A stretch of DNA of 64,000 bases from Tardiphaga sp. P9-11 (GCF_008329525.1 NZ_NPKQ01000001.1:310001-374000), one strand, 5' to 3'; positions 38,103 to 48,245 are shown, counted from the stretch's first letter. Made by a program: numbers and translations. The notes: generated by a model from the sequence alone, not told the origin.

Positions 38103-38786
38103 TTACTTGGGTTTTCCGCCTCCGGGGCCTGGGATGATCGAGGTCGGGCCACCACCACCCTTTTGCTGGCCGGACGACTCGAACATGCCTTGGACCCTGC
38201 CGCTGTTGGATTCGACGCGCGACGTCCCCGTGGTCATATCCACAGTCAGGCGATCTCCGCGCAGCACATTCTTGCCCTGGGTGAGCACGACGTTGCCCTG
38301 CATGGTGACGAGATTGGTCCGGGTATCGAACACCGCCGTTTCGCCAGTCACAACCTGGTCTTTCTGGGTGACGATCACGCCGCCACGTGCTTCGAGCCGC
38401 TTGATCGCCGACGAACCGCCGGGGCCCGGCTGCGCCGCCTTGATCGGCGCCTTGGGCGCGGCCTTGGCAGCCGACTCATTCGCGGAACCGCCGCCGTCAT
38501 AGAAGACCACGAGGGTCTTCGATTTCATCGTGGTGTCGCCCTGCACGACCTTCACATCGCCCGCGAAGGTGGCTTCCTTTTTCTTGTCGCGCATTTCCAG
38601 CGATGCGGCCTCAATCTGAATGGGCTGGTCGCGATTCTGCGAGAAGCCCTGCATCGCATTCGGCACACCCTGCACCGCGCTCTGCGCATTTGCATCGCCC
38701 ATCAGAGTGAGCACGAGCACGGCGATCACAACACCGGTCAATCCGAGCAATCGGAAGTTATTGATGGGAAATATCATCACATTCAT
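38103..38786 (-). CDS. lptA: LptA, periplasmic LPS-bridge protein
   Basis: 227 residues: signal peptide (hydrophobic 10-30, MGDANA cleavage site), then an OstA beta-jelly-roll (QIEAASLEMRDKKKEATFAGDVKVVQGD) and a glycine/proline-rich C-terminus. It links LptC to LptD across the periplasm. The start overlaps the lptC stop by 4 nt. Confidence 0.9.
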   Translation of the reverse strand: MNVMIFPINNFRLLGLTGVVIAVLVLTLMGDANAQSAVQGVPNAMQGFSQNRDQPIQIEAASLEMRDKKKEATFAGDVKVVQGDTTMKSKTLVVFYDGGGSANESAAKAAPKAPIKAAQPGPGGSSAIKRLEARGGVIVTQKDQVVTGETAVFDTRTNLVTMQGNVVLTQGKNVLRGDRLTVDMTTGTSRVESNSGRVQGMFESSGQQKGGGGPTSIIPGPGGGKPK

Positions 38787-39580
38787 TTCGCGTTGGCGCG
38801 CTTGCCGTTGACGGCCCGCGGTTTCACGGGCTCCGGCGCGACTTCGGGCTCTGCCGCAGACTCAGGCTGAGCCGAAGCATCCGGCGAAGGCGGGTCCATC
38901 TTCAGGTTCATCGAAACACCGCCCTCAAACCTCACCAACTCACCGTGTTCCGTAATACGCATCCGTTGCCCGAGCAAAGTACCGTTGAGAAGTTTGACAT
39001 CGACCGGCTCGTTCGATGTGACGGTGCCATTGCCGATATCAATGTCAGCCTGCGTCAGCTTGGCCTCGTAGCCGGTCGTCGTTTGCAGGAAAATGTCCTG
39101 ATACAAATAGAGCATCTGCGATTTCGAATTGAACTTCCCGGTACGGGCATCCATCGTCATCGTCGACTTGTCTTCCATCATCACCTTGGCGCGCAAGGTC
39201 GTCAGTTCGACATTGTCGGGGTCCGTCAGATCCTGCGTCGCTGCCTTGGCCCATAATTCATAGGGCCGCCCGTCCGGCGAGAAGCCTGACAGATGCGGCG
39301 TCTCCATGGTGATCTTCGTCCCTGAAACGACCAGATTACCCATGTCGAGCGGCAGCTTGGCGAGGATCCGGAACGGATTGAAGATCGACACGCTGACGAT
39401 CGCCGCCATCGATAGAATCACAACGGCAGGGACAGCGATCCGCAGCACACGCACCAAACGGCTATGGCGTGCAGCGGCCCTGAACCGCGCATCCATACCC
39501 GCCTGATAGCTGGGGACCTGAACTGAACTCACCGACGCTCCAACGGGCCAAACCGACATGGCATGCCAAACCAGCGTCAT
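38783..39580 (-). CDS. lptC: LptC, LPS export protein
   Basis: Up to 265 residues: one transmembrane helix (about 46-66, VLRIAVPAVVILSMAAIVSV) followed by a periplasmic LptC jelly-roll. It is the inner-membrane anchor that receives LPS from LptB2FG and hands it to LptA. The start is uncertain: in-frame ATGs exist at 39580 and 39559, both with poor ribosome sites, and the true start is probably 39559. Confidence 0.88.
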   Translation of the reverse strand: MTLVWHAMSVWPVGASVSSVQVPSYQAGMDARFRAAARHSRLVRVLRIAVPAVVILSMAAIVSVSIFNPFRILAKLPLDMGNLVVSGTKITMETPHLSGFSPDGRPYELWAKAATQDLTDPDNVELTTLRAKVMMEDKSTMTMDARTGKFNSKSQMLYLYQDIFLQTTTGYEAKLTQADIDIGNGTVTSNEPVDVKLLNGTLLGQRMRITEHGELVRFEGGVSMNLKMDPPSPDASAQPESAAEPEVAPEPVKPRAVNGKRANAK

Positions 39581-39694
39581 TCTACGCTGAAATGCACCGA
39601 TTGGCAGCCCCGCCCCACCAGAACGAGGAGTATGACCGAAACGCGGCGGGGGTGACCCTCAAGTGTTTCCGAAAGTCACTTCGCCGCAGGCGGG

Positions 39695-40309
39695 TCATGA
39701 ATGGGCGAAAATGTCCTCGTTTTCCCAGCCCGACAGATCCAGCTTGGCCCGGGTCGGAAGGAACTCGAAACAGGCCTGTGCCAGCTCGGTGCGGCCCTCG
39801 CGCGCCAGCATCAGGTTCAGGCGCTCGCGCAGCCCATGCAGATGCAGCACGTCCGACGCGGCATAGGATAGCTGGGCCTCGCTGAGGGTCTGATTGCCCC
39901 AGTCGCTCGACTGCTGCTGTTTCGACAGATCGACACCAAGGACTTCGCGAACCAGATCCTTCAGACCATGCCTATCGGTATAGGTGCGGCACAGGCGAGA
40001 GGCGATCTTGGTACAATAGACCGGCGCAGGCATCACGCCGAGCGCATTGTAGAGCGCAGCGAGATCGAAACGCGCGAAGTGGAAGATCTTGGTGACCTTG
40101 GGATCGCCGAGCAGCTTTTTCAGGTTCGGCGCACCCGTGTGGCCCATCGGAATCTGGACGACATCCGCGCTTCCGTCGCCGGGCGAGAGCTGCACCACGC
40201 ATAGCCGGTCGCGATGCGGATTGAGACCCATGGTCTCGGTGTCGATCGCAACTGAATCGGTGTAGCGGCTCAGATCTGGCAGATCGCCGCGATGCAGGCG
40301 GATGGTCAT
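39695..40309 (-). CDS. RNase D-like 3'-5' exonuclease
   Basis: 204 residues from ATG at 40309 (GAGG upstream). DEDDy exonuclease motifs: AIDTETMGL (Asp23, Glu25), HFARFDLAAL and YAASDVLHLHGL (Tyr and Asp of motif III). E. coli RNase D is 375 residues with HRDC domains; this short form has only the nuclease domain and is common in alphaproteobacteria. It trims 3' ends of tRNA and other small RNA by family analogy. The longer in-frame upstream region, antisense to the NYN gene, is not part of it. Confidence 0.88.
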   Translation of the reverse strand: MTIRLHRGDLPDLSRYTDSVAIDTETMGLNPHRDRLCVVQLSPGDGSADVVQIPMGHTGAPNLKKLLGDPKVTKIFHFARFDLAALYNALGVMPAPVYCTKIASRLCRTYTDRHGLKDLVREVLGVDLSKQQQSSDWGNQTLSEAQLSYAASDVLHLHGLRERLNLMLAREGRTELAQACFEFLPTRAKLDLSGWENEDIFAHS

Positions 40310-40477
40310 GGTCTCAATTGCCTCTTTCAGCGCCCGCGATTCGCGGGATTGGGTGACTTTACCGCGCAATGGCGGGGCTGACGAGGGATACGCTCCCTCA
40401 GGTATGTTTCGCCTGCAGCAAAAAGCTGACAGACTGAGCGGGCCATCATCTATCGCGCCAACGGGCAGAGGTCGCAG

Positions 40478-41314
40478 ATGAACGTCGCACAGCAGCGTTT
40501 GCCCCGTTTCGCGGTGCTGATCGATGCCGACAATACGTCCCCGCAGATCGCCGGCAGCTTGTTCGAGGAAATCTCCAAGTTCGGCGAAGCCAGCGTTCGA
40601 CGGATTTACGGCGACTTCTCGAGTTCGCAACTCAGATCCTGGGCCGATATCCTGCAGAAGCACGCGATCGATCCCTACCAGCAGTTCGCCTATACGAAAG
40701 GCAAGAATGCGTCCGATATAGCGCTCGTCATCGACGCGATGGACCTGCTCCACAGCGGACGCTTCGACGGATTTTGCCTGGTATCATCCGACAGTGATTT
40801 CACCCGCCTTGCCTCGCGGCTGCGCGAGCAAGGCGCTGACGTCTACGGTTTCGGCACGCGCAAGACACCCGAGAGCTTTCGGCAGGCCTGCCGGCGCTTT
40901 GTCTATACGGAAAACCTGATCGCCGAGCGTGCGACGACTACGACCGAGCAGCCGCCGGCGGCGGCCACCCCGAAGACCCCCGCTGCAGCGATTCCCATTT
41001 TAGAAAGGGTCGTTGCCCAGCTTGGCAATGAGGACGGCTGGGTCAATCTGGACCGCGTCGGAGAGCAGCTTCCGAACTTCGTCTCCGATTTCGATGTCCG
41101 GAATTACGGTTTCAGAAAATTAAGCGATCTCGTGCGTAAGACTGAAATCTTTGAGATCGAGAAGACCGAGGCCGGGCGCCTGAGGCTTCGGGCCAAGCCG
41201 AAGGCAAAGCCGGCAGAACCGAAGCCGACGGAAACAAAGACGAAACGGAGAGCGACAGCCGGACGCGCCAGGAAATCTGCCAGGGACCGCGAAAAAGCCG
41301 CCAGCTCGAACTAG
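40478..41314 (+). CDS. NYN-domain (LabA-like) nuclease with C-terminal LOTUS/OST-HTH domain
   Basis: 278 residues. The N-terminal PIN-like NYN fold has AVLIDADNTSP (Asp16, Asp18) and CLVSSDSDFTRLA, keeping the acidic metal site. A flexible Ala/Pro linker then leads to a LOTUS domain at about 170-240 (PILERVVAQLGNEDGWVNLDRVGEQL, then FDVRNYGFRKLSDLV). A basic tail of Lys/Arg/Pro follows. LabA-type proteins are predicted RNA nucleases and LOTUS binds RNA, so it may process or turn over a specific RNA. It is divergent from the RNase D gene. Confidence 0.82.
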   Translation: MNVAQQRLPRFAVLIDADNTSPQIAGSLFEEISKFGEASVRRIYGDFSSSQLRSWADILQKHAIDPYQQFAYTKGKNASDIALVIDAMDLLHSGRFDGFCLVSSDSDFTRLASRLREQGADVYGFGTRKTPESFRQACRRFVYTENLIAERATTTTEQPPAAATPKTPAAAIPILERVVAQLGNEDGWVNLDRVGEQLPNFVSDFDVRNYGFRKLSDLVRKTEIFEIEKTEAGRLRLRAKPKAKPAEPKPTETKTKRRATAGRARKSARDREKAASSN

Positions 41315-41350
41315 CGACTTTCCAGCTCAACGCCAAGCTCCGGACCAGTC

Positions 41351-43027
41351 TCAGATGCGTCTGTCAGGCGTCAACTGATTGCGATTAACGCGCAATTCGA
41401 TGATCGAGGGGCCCTTGGCCTCCACCGCCCGGGCGAAAGCCGCGGGAAATTCCTGATGCGTTTCGAGGGCCTCGCCATGGGCGCCGTAGGATCGGGCGAG
41501 TGCCGCAAAGTCAGGATTGAGCAGATCCGTGCCGCTCGGGCGATTCGGAAAATGCAGCTCCTGATGCATTCGGATCGAGCCATACATCGCATTATTGACG
41601 ATGATCACGATGATCGGTAGTCGCTGCTGGACCGCGGTGGCGAATTCCTGGGAGGCCATCATGAAGCAGCCGTCGCCGGCCAGGCAAACAACCTTGCGCT
41701 CGGGATAGCGCAACTGCGCGGCAATCGCAGCCGGCAGGCCGTAACCCATCGAGCCGGACTTCGGCGCGATCTGGGTACCCAGCTTTCTGTAGCGATAATA
41801 GCGATGCAGCCAGATCGTGTAGTTGCCGGCACCATTGGTGACGATGGCATCGTCCGGCAATTCGGTATTGAGGTGATCGACCACCATAGCGAGATCGAAT
41901 GGCGGCGCATCAGCGCGCGACGCCTGATAGTCGATATAAGCCTGACGCAACTCCGCGCGCCAGCCCGCCCATGCCTCGCTGTCCAGCGCCGGCAGATCGG
42001 CTAGCGCTTCGACGAAGCGCGAGGAATTAGCGGGAATGCCGAGAGTCGGCACATAGACGCGGCCGAGCTCTTCGGGTCCCGGGAAAACATGGATCAAAGT
42101 CTGTTTCGGAGTCGGCACGTCGAACAGCGAATAGTGATTGGTCGTGACGTCTCCGAGCCTGTCGCCGATCACCAGCAGCAGATCCGCCGTCTTGACCCGC
42201 GCCATCAACGGACGGCTACAACCGAGACTGATATCGCCGATATACTGGTCGCTGCGGTTATCGAGCACATCCTGTGAGCGGAAACCGGCGACGACCGGCA
42301 AATCGTTGCGTTCGACGAAGGCCCTGAACTGTTCGGCTGCGGCCGAGGTCCAGCCGAGATTGCCGACGATCACCAGCGGCCGCTGCGCGGTTTGCAGCAG
42401 CGCGCGCACTTCGGCCATCTGCGGCGCCGACGGCGAAGCTTCGATCACTGTCGCAGAGGTCGCGTCGGTTACGTCGCTCATCGCGCTGAGCACGTCTTCG
42501 GGGATCGAAAGCACGACCGGCCCCGGACGTCCCTGCATCGCGACGTGGAAAGCACGGCTGACCAGTTCCGGAATGCGATCGACGGAATCGATCTCGACCA
42601 CCCATTTCGTCATATCGTCGAAGGTTCGGACGTAGTTCATTTCCTGAAAGGCTTCGCGGCCCAGATGACTACGCGGCACCTGACCGACGATCAGAATCAT
42701 CGGTGTGGAATCCTGCCACGCGGTATGCAATCCGAGCGCGGCCTGCATGGCCCCCGGACCGCGACTGACGACACAAATTCCGGGCCGCCCCGAGATCTTG
42801 CCGTCGGCTTCAGCCATGTGAGACGCCGTAGTCTCGTGCCGGCAGACAATGAAGCGGATTCCGGCATCCGGCTCATACAACGCGTCAAAGATCGGCAGCG
42901 CGCTTTCACCCGGCACGCCGAACATGCGATCGACGCCATTGCGGCGGAGTGCGGCGACGAGAATCTCTCCGCCATTGCGCTGACCGGTCTGACCGACAGA
43001 TGATGAAACCGGATCGTGCTTGTTCAT
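41351..43027 (-). CDS. Thiamine pyrophosphate enzyme of the acetolactate synthase/benzoylformate decarboxylase superfamily
   Basis: 558 residues from ATG at 43027. N-terminal GGEILVAALRRNGVDRMFGVPGESALP, catalytic Glu in VCRHETTASHMAE and the ThDP motif GDGCFMMASQEFATAVQQ...NNAMYGSIR. Family members decarboxylate 2-oxo acids or form carboligation products. The gene is last in the catabolic cluster behind tctABC, so its substrate is probably a 2-oxo acid or aldehyde product of the imported compound. The exact reaction cannot be read from sequence; acetolactate synthase itself is less likely because no small subunit is nearby. Confidence 0.78.
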   Translation of the reverse strand: MNKHDPVSSSVGQTGQRNGGEILVAALRRNGVDRMFGVPGESALPIFDALYEPDAGIRFIVCRHETTASHMAEADGKISGRPGICVVSRGPGAMQAALGLHTAWQDSTPMILIVGQVPRSHLGREAFQEMNYVRTFDDMTKWVVEIDSVDRIPELVSRAFHVAMQGRPGPVVLSIPEDVLSAMSDVTDATSATVIEASPSAPQMAEVRALLQTAQRPLVIVGNLGWTSAAAEQFRAFVERNDLPVVAGFRSQDVLDNRSDQYIGDISLGCSRPLMARVKTADLLLVIGDRLGDVTTNHYSLFDVPTPKQTLIHVFPGPEELGRVYVPTLGIPANSSRFVEALADLPALDSEAWAGWRAELRQAYIDYQASRADAPPFDLAMVVDHLNTELPDDAIVTNGAGNYTIWLHRYYRYRKLGTQIAPKSGSMGYGLPAAIAAQLRYPERKVVCLAGDGCFMMASQEFATAVQQRLPIIVIIVNNAMYGSIRMHQELHFPNRPSGTDLLNPDFAALARSYGAHGEALETHQEFPAAFARAVEAKGPSIIELRVNRNQLTPDRRI

Positions 43028-43076
43028 GGCGTCTTTTGTCCTCACTTCATCCGCGCAACCACCGGCGTGATCCGCG

Positions 43077-44579
43077 TCACTCCTGGAACACTTCGGTCCG
43101 ACGTTTGCTGATCGACGGCATCACGATGGAGATCAGCAGAGCTGCCGACAGGAGGAGAAGGACGAGGCTGATCGGTCGCTGCAGAAACACCATCGGATCG
43201 CCATACGAGGTGATCAGGCTGCGGCGGAAATTCTCCTCGACCATCGGACCGAGCACGAAACCCATCAGCAATGGCGCAGGTTCCGCATCCAGCTTGCGCA
43301 GGATGTAGCCGAGCGCGGTAAAGCCGACGGTCATGTAGATGTCGAAGCTCGAATTATTGACCGAGAACACGCCGATCGCACAGACCACGGCGATAATGAG
43401 ATAAAGAATACGATAAGGCACATTGAGCAGCCGCACCCAGATCCCGATCATTGGCAGGTTGATGATCACCAACATCGCATTGCCGATGAACATGCTGGCG
43501 ATCAGGCCCCAGAACAGATCCGGCTGACGCGAGATGATGGTGGGACCCGGAGCGATACCATGCAGCGTCAGTGCGCCGACGAGTAATGCCATCGTGGCGC
43601 TGGTCGGAATACCCATGGTCAGCAGAGGGACGAACGATGTCTGCGCGGCGGCATTGTTGGCCGATTCCGGACCTGCAACGCCTTCGATAGCGCCGTTACC
43701 GAACCGCTCCGGTGTCTTCGACACCCGCTTCTCGAGCGCATATGACGAGAATGATGCAATCGTGGCACCGCCGCCGGGCAGGATGCCGAACAGCGTGCCC
43801 AGCAAGGTGCCACGCATCACTGCGCCCCAGGCTCCACGCAACACCTTGAACGATGGCCAGATGCTGGTGATTTTCGAATGGTTGACGATACGGGTGGAAA
43901 CACCTTCGAGATTCGAGATCACTTCGGCCACGCCGAACAGACCCATCACCAGTGCGACGAAGTTGATGCCGTCGGACAACTCGATCAGACCGAACGTCAT
44001 TCGCGCTTCGCCGGTATTGATGTCCATACCAACCATACCAAGCAGCAGGCCAAGGAAGATCATCGACACGGCGCGGAATGCCGAACCATTGGCCAGCACC
44101 ACCGCGGACACGAGGCCGAGCACCATTAAAGAAAAGTAATCGGGCGACGCAAATTTCTGCGTCATCAACGCCAGTGGCGGACCGAGGAGCGCTATCACCA
44201 CGGTGCCGAAACAGCCGGCGATGAAGGAGCCGATTGCAGCAATCGCCAGCGCCTCGCCGGCCCGACCCTGTTGCGCCATCTTGTAGCCGTCGATGGCGGT
44301 GACGACGGACGTGGACTCGCCCGGAATATTGACCAGGATCGCCGTAGTAGATCCGCCATATTGCGCGCCGTAGTAAATACCGGCGAGCATGATGATGGCC
44401 CCGACCGGATCGAGCGCGTAGGTGGCCGGCAGCAGCAGTGAAATGGTGGCCACGGGACCCAGGCCGGGCAGAACGCCGATCAGCGTGCCGCAGACTGCAC
44501 CGATCAGGCAGAACAAGAGATTGAGCGGTGTCGCGGCAACCGAAAAACCATGTCCGAGCGCGGAGAAAACATCCATCAT
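43077..44579 (-). CDS. tctA: TctA, large membrane subunit of a tripartite tricarboxylate transporter
   Basis: 500 residues from ATG at 44579, overlapping the tctB stop (ATGA). About 12 hydrophobic segments, with the conserved [17 protein letters not shown] motif and its inverted partner [20 protein letters not shown]. It is the channel of a TctABC solute importer. It is encoded next to TctB and TctC. Confidence 0.93.
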   Translation of the reverse strand: MMDVFSALGHGFSVAATPLNLLFCLIGAVCGTLIGVLPGLGPVATISLLLPATYALDPVGAIIMLAGIYYGAQYGGSTTAILVNIPGESTSVVTAIDGYKMAQQGRAGEALAIAAIGSFIAGCFGTVVIALLGPPLALMTQKFASPDYFSLMVLGLVSAVVLANGSAFRAVSMIFLGLLLGMVGMDINTGEARMTFGLIELSDGINFVALVMGLFGVAEVISNLEGVSTRIVNHSKITSIWPSFKVLRGAWGAVMRGTLLGTLFGILPGGGATIASFSSYALEKRVSKTPERFGNGAIEGVAGPESANNAAAQTSFVPLLTMGIPTSATMALLVGALTLHGIAPGPTIISRQPDLFWGLIASMFIGNAMLVIINLPMIGIWVRLLNVPYRILYLIIAVVCAIGVFSVNNSSFDIYMTVGFTALGYILRKLDAEPAPLLMGFVLGPMVEENFRRSLITSYGDPMVFLQRPISLVLLLLSAALLISIVMPSISKRRTEVFQE

Positions 44580-45025
44580 GGCAGCACGCTCACCGGAATC
44601 TTGAGAAGCCAGACAAAGATGATTGAGGACGCGATCGCCAGCGCGACAGCGGTAATCGCAGTCGCCTGCCATGTGGATTCACGCGACGCGAAATGCGCCA
44701 GACCAACCTGCACCAGGATCGCAATGGCGAGCCCGGCCCGCTCGACAAGCAAGCCGAACGCGGCGAAGGACAGCAGGATGAAGAACAAGGGACGCAGATG
44801 GACCGTACCAACCGGAGCACCTGCAGTCGTCAGCCCCTTAACGATCATAGTGAGACCCATGCCCAGCAGAATCAAAGCCAATCCGAGCGGGAAGTAGCCC
44901 GGCCCCATCTCAAGCACGGTGCCGACGGTCAGCGTGCGGATATAGAGCAAGGCGACGGCGGCAACCACGACGAGAAGCAAGCCCGTGTACAAGTCCGAAT
45001 TTCCACGCTGCGCGATTGATTTCAT
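44576..45025 (-). CDS. tctB: TctB, small membrane subunit
   Basis: 149 residues with four predicted helices, the small membrane partner of TctA (SDLYTGLLLVVVAAVALLYIRTLTVGT start). It overlaps tctA by 4 nt; required for uptake by TTT systems. Confidence 0.88.
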   Translation of the reverse strand: MKSIAQRGNSDLYTGLLLVVVAAVALLYIRTLTVGTVLEMGPGYFPLGLALILLGMGLTMIVKGLTTAGAPVGTVHLRPLFFILLSFAAFGLLVERAGLAIAILVQVGLAHFASRESTWQATAITAVALAIASSIIFVWLLKIPVSVLP

Positions 45026-45106
45026 GGCGGGCCCTTATGCCGTCTACCGTCGAAACGAAGACCGGACAGCACCTGTGTGAAACAGGCACTACCCGGGATT
45101 ACGCGC

Positions 45107-46072
45107 TCAGGTCTTCTTCTCGGAGATTTCCTTGAGCAGCGTGCGCCACTGATCGACTTCCCTGGTGATCTGCGCCGTGTACTCGGCAGGCGTAGTAAAC
45201 ATCGTCGACGCACCTGCGACGGCCATGTTCTTCTTCACTTCCGGATCGGCGGCCATTTTCTTCAGGGCGTCTGACACTTTCGCGATGATCGCATCCGGCG
45301 TCGATGCCGGCGCCATGACGCCGTTCCACGACTCCACTGCATAGCCAGGCGACACCGTCTCCGCGACCGTCGGAAGCTTCGGCGTGAACTCGCTACGGGT
45401 CGCAGATGTCACCGCCAGTGCACGGACGGTATTGGCCTCGATCTGCGGCAGCGCGTCGGTCATGTTGGTGAAGGACAAATTGACTTCGCCCGAGACCACG
45501 GCCGCGGTTGCCGGCGAGCCGCCCTTGAACGGCACGTGAGTCATCTTGGTGCCGACACGCGCATCGAACAGCGCGACCGAGAAATACATCAGCCCGCCTG
45601 CACCGCTGGAGCCATAGGTCAGCTTGCCCGGATTGGCCTTAGCGTATTTGACGAGATCTTCCATCGAATTGATAGGCAGGGATGGATTGACAATCACGGT
45701 TTGCGGAATCGTGCTGACGACGCTGATCGGCTTGAAGCTCTTGATCGGATCGTAAGACGTGGTCTGTGCGACCGGCGCGATCGAGATTGCCCCGACACTG
45801 CAGACGCACAGCGTGTAACCATCACCCGGTGACTTCGACACCAGATCGGAACCAACGATTCCGCCGCCACCGGCGCGGTTATCGACGATCACCGTCTGGC
45901 CGAGCTCCTTCTCAAGGAAACGCGCGGTGATGCGACCGACCGCATCGGTGTAGCCGCCCGGCGCATAGGGCACCACGAGTTTGATCGGCTTCGTCGGCCA
46001 CTCCTGCGCCGAGGCAGTGGTGGCACTCAATCCGGTGCCCATCAGCAGGGCCGCTACCAGAAGTCGCTTCAT
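45107..46072 (-). CDS. tctC: TctC/Bug family periplasmic solute receptor
   Basis: 321 residues. Signal peptide MKRLLVAALLMGTGLSATTA cut near ASAQ, then WPTKPIKLVVPYAPGGYTDAVGR, the Bug signature, and DNRAGGGGIVG. It binds a carboxylate and delivers it to TctAB. Ligand unknown; aromatic or dicarboxylic acids are typical. It lies directly after the UbiD decarboxylase gene. Confidence 0.92.
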   Translation of the reverse strand: MKRLLVAALLMGTGLSATTASAQEWPTKPIKLVVPYAPGGYTDAVGRITARFLEKELGQTVIVDNRAGGGGIVGSDLVSKSPGDGYTLCVCSVGAISIAPVAQTTSYDPIKSFKPISVVSTIPQTVIVNPSLPINSMEDLVKYAKANPGKLTYGSSGAGGLMYFSVALFDARVGTKMTHVPFKGGSPATAAVVSGEVNLSFTNMTDALPQIEANTVRALAVTSATRSEFTPKLPTVAETVSPGYAVESWNGVMAPASTPDAIIAKVSDALKKMAADPEVKKNMAVAGASTMFTTPAEYTAQITREVDQWRTLLKEISEKKT

Positions 46073-46118
46073 CGGTTTTTCCTAGTGATTGAGAAAATGT
46101 CGAGAGGGCTTCAACTAT

Positions 46119-47543
46119 TCATGCAATGTTCGTTCCCACGAGCCCGAGTGCCTGGGTCGCCTTGTCTTCACCCGCGGCAAAATGGCTGAGCTCGATATCG
46201 GTCTTCGCGAACTCAACGCGCCGGAACTTGTCCTGATCTTCGAATGGCACCGTGGCGTCGATGCCAAGCTTGGTTCGAATGCCTTCCTTGCTGACACGCA
46301 CATATTCATGGCCGCGCGCGCCGGGAATCAGAATGAGATCGCTCGACGCCTCCATACGCGTTGCGACAGCGTATTCGACATCGATGGGATCGCGAATATC
46401 GATGTCATGGTCGACCATGGTAATCAGATCGAGATCCTTCAGCGCACCGAAGGCGGCCATCATCGCATTGCGCTGCAGACCGTTATGCTGGCGGCTCTGC
46501 TTCTTCACCTGAATGACCGCATGAAAACGATGCAGGCCACCTGAGGTCATTTCGACGTCGGTGACGATCGGAATCGCTGACTGCAGCACCTTGAGCAGGC
46601 TGGCCTCGAGCACGTATTTGCGGAGGATGATGGTCTCGCGACCGAAGCCGTTGATGACGTGATAGATCGGCCGCATGCGATGCGTAACGGCCGTAATTTT
46701 CAAAACGGGTGCATCCGCCGCCGGCGCGGCGAAGCCGACGAATTCGCCGAACGGACCTTCGGGGGCAACGTCATCGACCAGGATCTCACCTTCCAGCACG
46801 AATTCGCATTCGGCCGGCACGATCATATCCTGCGAGACGGCCTTGGTCACCGTCAGCGGCTTGCCGGAGAGACCGCCGGCAACAGCCAGCTCATCGGCGC
46901 TTTCCGGCATCTGCGAGCCCATCGTCGCCGCCGTGAAATGAAGCGCGAGATCGGTGCCAATGCAGACCGCGACCGGCAGTGACGTGCCGCGCGCCTTGGC
47001 GCGCTCGAATGCGAGGCGAAGATGGCGTCCGAAATCGAGTTTAATAGCGACGCGATCCGGCCCCAATAGCTGCAGCCGGTGATAGGACGCATTGTAAATG
47101 CCGGTCTCCGGATCCTTTACGATCACAATACCGGCGGTGATGTAGCGACCCGCATCGCCCGGTGCATGGAACAGCGCTGGCAGTAACTTGGTAATATCAA
47201 AACCGGTCTTCAGCACGACTTCCTGGGACGGCGCGGTGGTGACGACTTCCGGCGGCAACGGACCTCCCATCGCGCGCTGCACGAGACCGCGGATGCCGTT
47301 GAAATCGAGACCAAACGCGGCCTCGCAATTTTCCTTCGAGCTCAGCAGATTCCCGACCAGCGGAACGTCATAGCCCTGCACGGACGGAAAAAGCAGCGTT
47401 TGCCGCCCATCGTGCTTCTTCAGGATTGCCGCGATCTCCAGATGCGGATCAGCAGGCTTCTCGAATGTCAGGATGCGATCATTCTTGGCCAAGCGCGCCA
47501 ATGCGGAACGGAACCGTGTATCGAGAATCTGCGGATGCGGCAT
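46119..47543 (-). CDS. UbiD family (prenylated-FMN) decarboxylase
   Basis: 474 residues. The motif EGPFGEFVGFA (acid pair of the E-R-E active site), NASYHRLQLLG and the LHFTAATMG segment identify the UbiD fold. The family (de)carboxylates aromatic or unsaturated acids with prenyl-FMN supplied by UbiX, which is encoded two genes upstream in the same cluster. Clustering with a TctC receptor and an HpaB-type monooxygenase points to an aromatic acid catabolic role, not ubiquinone synthesis. It has its own operator at 47592-47610. Confidence 0.9.
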   Translation of the reverse strand: MPHPQILDTRFRSALARLAKNDRILTFEKPADPHLEIAAILKKHDGRQTLLFPSVQGYDVPLVGNLLSSKENCEAAFGLDFNGIRGLVQRAMGGPLPPEVVTTAPSQEVVLKTGFDITKLLPALFHAPGDAGRYITAGIVIVKDPETGIYNASYHRLQLLGPDRVAIKLDFGRHLRLAFERAKARGTSLPVAVCIGTDLALHFTAATMGSQMPESADELAVAGGLSGKPLTVTKAVSQDMIVPAECEFVLEGEILVDDVAPEGPFGEFVGFAAPAADAPVLKITAVTHRMRPIYHVINGFGRETIILRKYVLEASLLKVLQSAIPIVTDVEMTSGGLHRFHAVIQVKKQSRQHNGLQRNAMMAAFGALKDLDLITMVDHDIDIRDPIDVEYAVATRMEASSDLILIPGARGHEYVRVSKEGIRTKLGIDATVPFEDQDKFRRVEFAKTDIELSHFAAGEDKATQALGLVGTNIA

Positions 47544-47591
47544 GTCGATCTTTTTCTCGTTTTCGCCTGATCACGTAAATGCGAAGAAAGA

Positions 47592-47610
47592 TAGCTAAGT
47601 ACCAAAGCTA
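47592..47610. promoter_or_regulatory. MarR-type operator upstream of ubiD-tctCBA-TPP genes
   Basis: Reads TAGCTAAGTACCAAAGCTA, about 49 nt before the ubiD start. The arms and the total length match the operator at 51361-51379, which lies in front of the regulator and monooxygenase genes. Confidence 0.72.
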
Positions 47611-47662
47611 GTCAAGCACGCTCCCTAGGCACGGACTGACTAATTTCGATGCGTGCATTGCA

Positions 47663-48211
47663 TCATTGCAGTAATTTATCAGTGGCTGAGAGGATTGCCC
47701 CGATCGCAGGCGACAGCCCTTCGATCCGGCGATGATGCTCCTTGCCCAGCGCATGACGAACGACATGGCGCAGGACGTCACTCACCTCGCCACGCGTCGA
47801 TCTGCGCTGCTGTGAGGCATACTGCCCCAACCATGCGACGAGCAGATCATTCTCCAGCGACTCGGCGGCGAGCTCTCCAGTCTTGATCAGCACGCGTAAC
47901 TGTTCGCTGGCGACCGATGGCGCGGGCGCCGGCCCCAACTTCAACGCGGTTCGGATCGTGCGGAGGGGTTGTACGATCTGTTCGCGCCAGGGACGGCAGG
48001 CACGATCCATATTCTCGATGTCGGAAGGAGTGAGAGGAATACGCCGCTGCGCCACCGCAAAAGTAGCAACCAGCAGGAGCATCACATCGACGCCCGCCTC
48101 AGCCTGCAGCTTCAGGCAAGCGTCCGACACGCCGGGTTCCGCATAAAGCTTGAGGGCAAAGGCCCAACTTTCACGTGCGGTGAGCGGCCCGTCATCCGTC
48201 ATTGTCGTCAT
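47663..48211 (-). CDS. TIGR02444/DUF2390 family protein
   Basis: About 182 residues from ATG at 48211 (a second ATG lies at 48202). ESWAFALKLYAEPGVSDACLKLQ and VDVMLLLVATFA match the TIGR02444 family of small helical proteins of unknown function. It is unusual inside a catabolic operon; it lies between ubiX and the ubiD promoter, on the same strand. The start is weakly supported. Confidence 0.65.
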   Translation of the reverse strand: MTTMTDDGPLTARESWAFALKLYAEPGVSDACLKLQAEAGVDVMLLLVATFAVAQRRIPLTPSDIENMDRACRPWREQIVQPLRTIRTALKLGPAPAPSVASEQLRVLIKTGELAAESLENDLLVAWLGQYASQQRRSTRGEVSDVLRHVVRHALGKEHHRRIEGLSPAIGAILSATDKLLQ

Positions 48212-48245
48212 GCCACCAGATCGGGTGAAGCCGACAATACCGCGT

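Noticed and set aside
40310-40753. Upstream extension of the RNase D frame
   Set aside because: The extension is antisense to the NYN gene and its promoter; the DEDD domain begins at the ATG at 40309.
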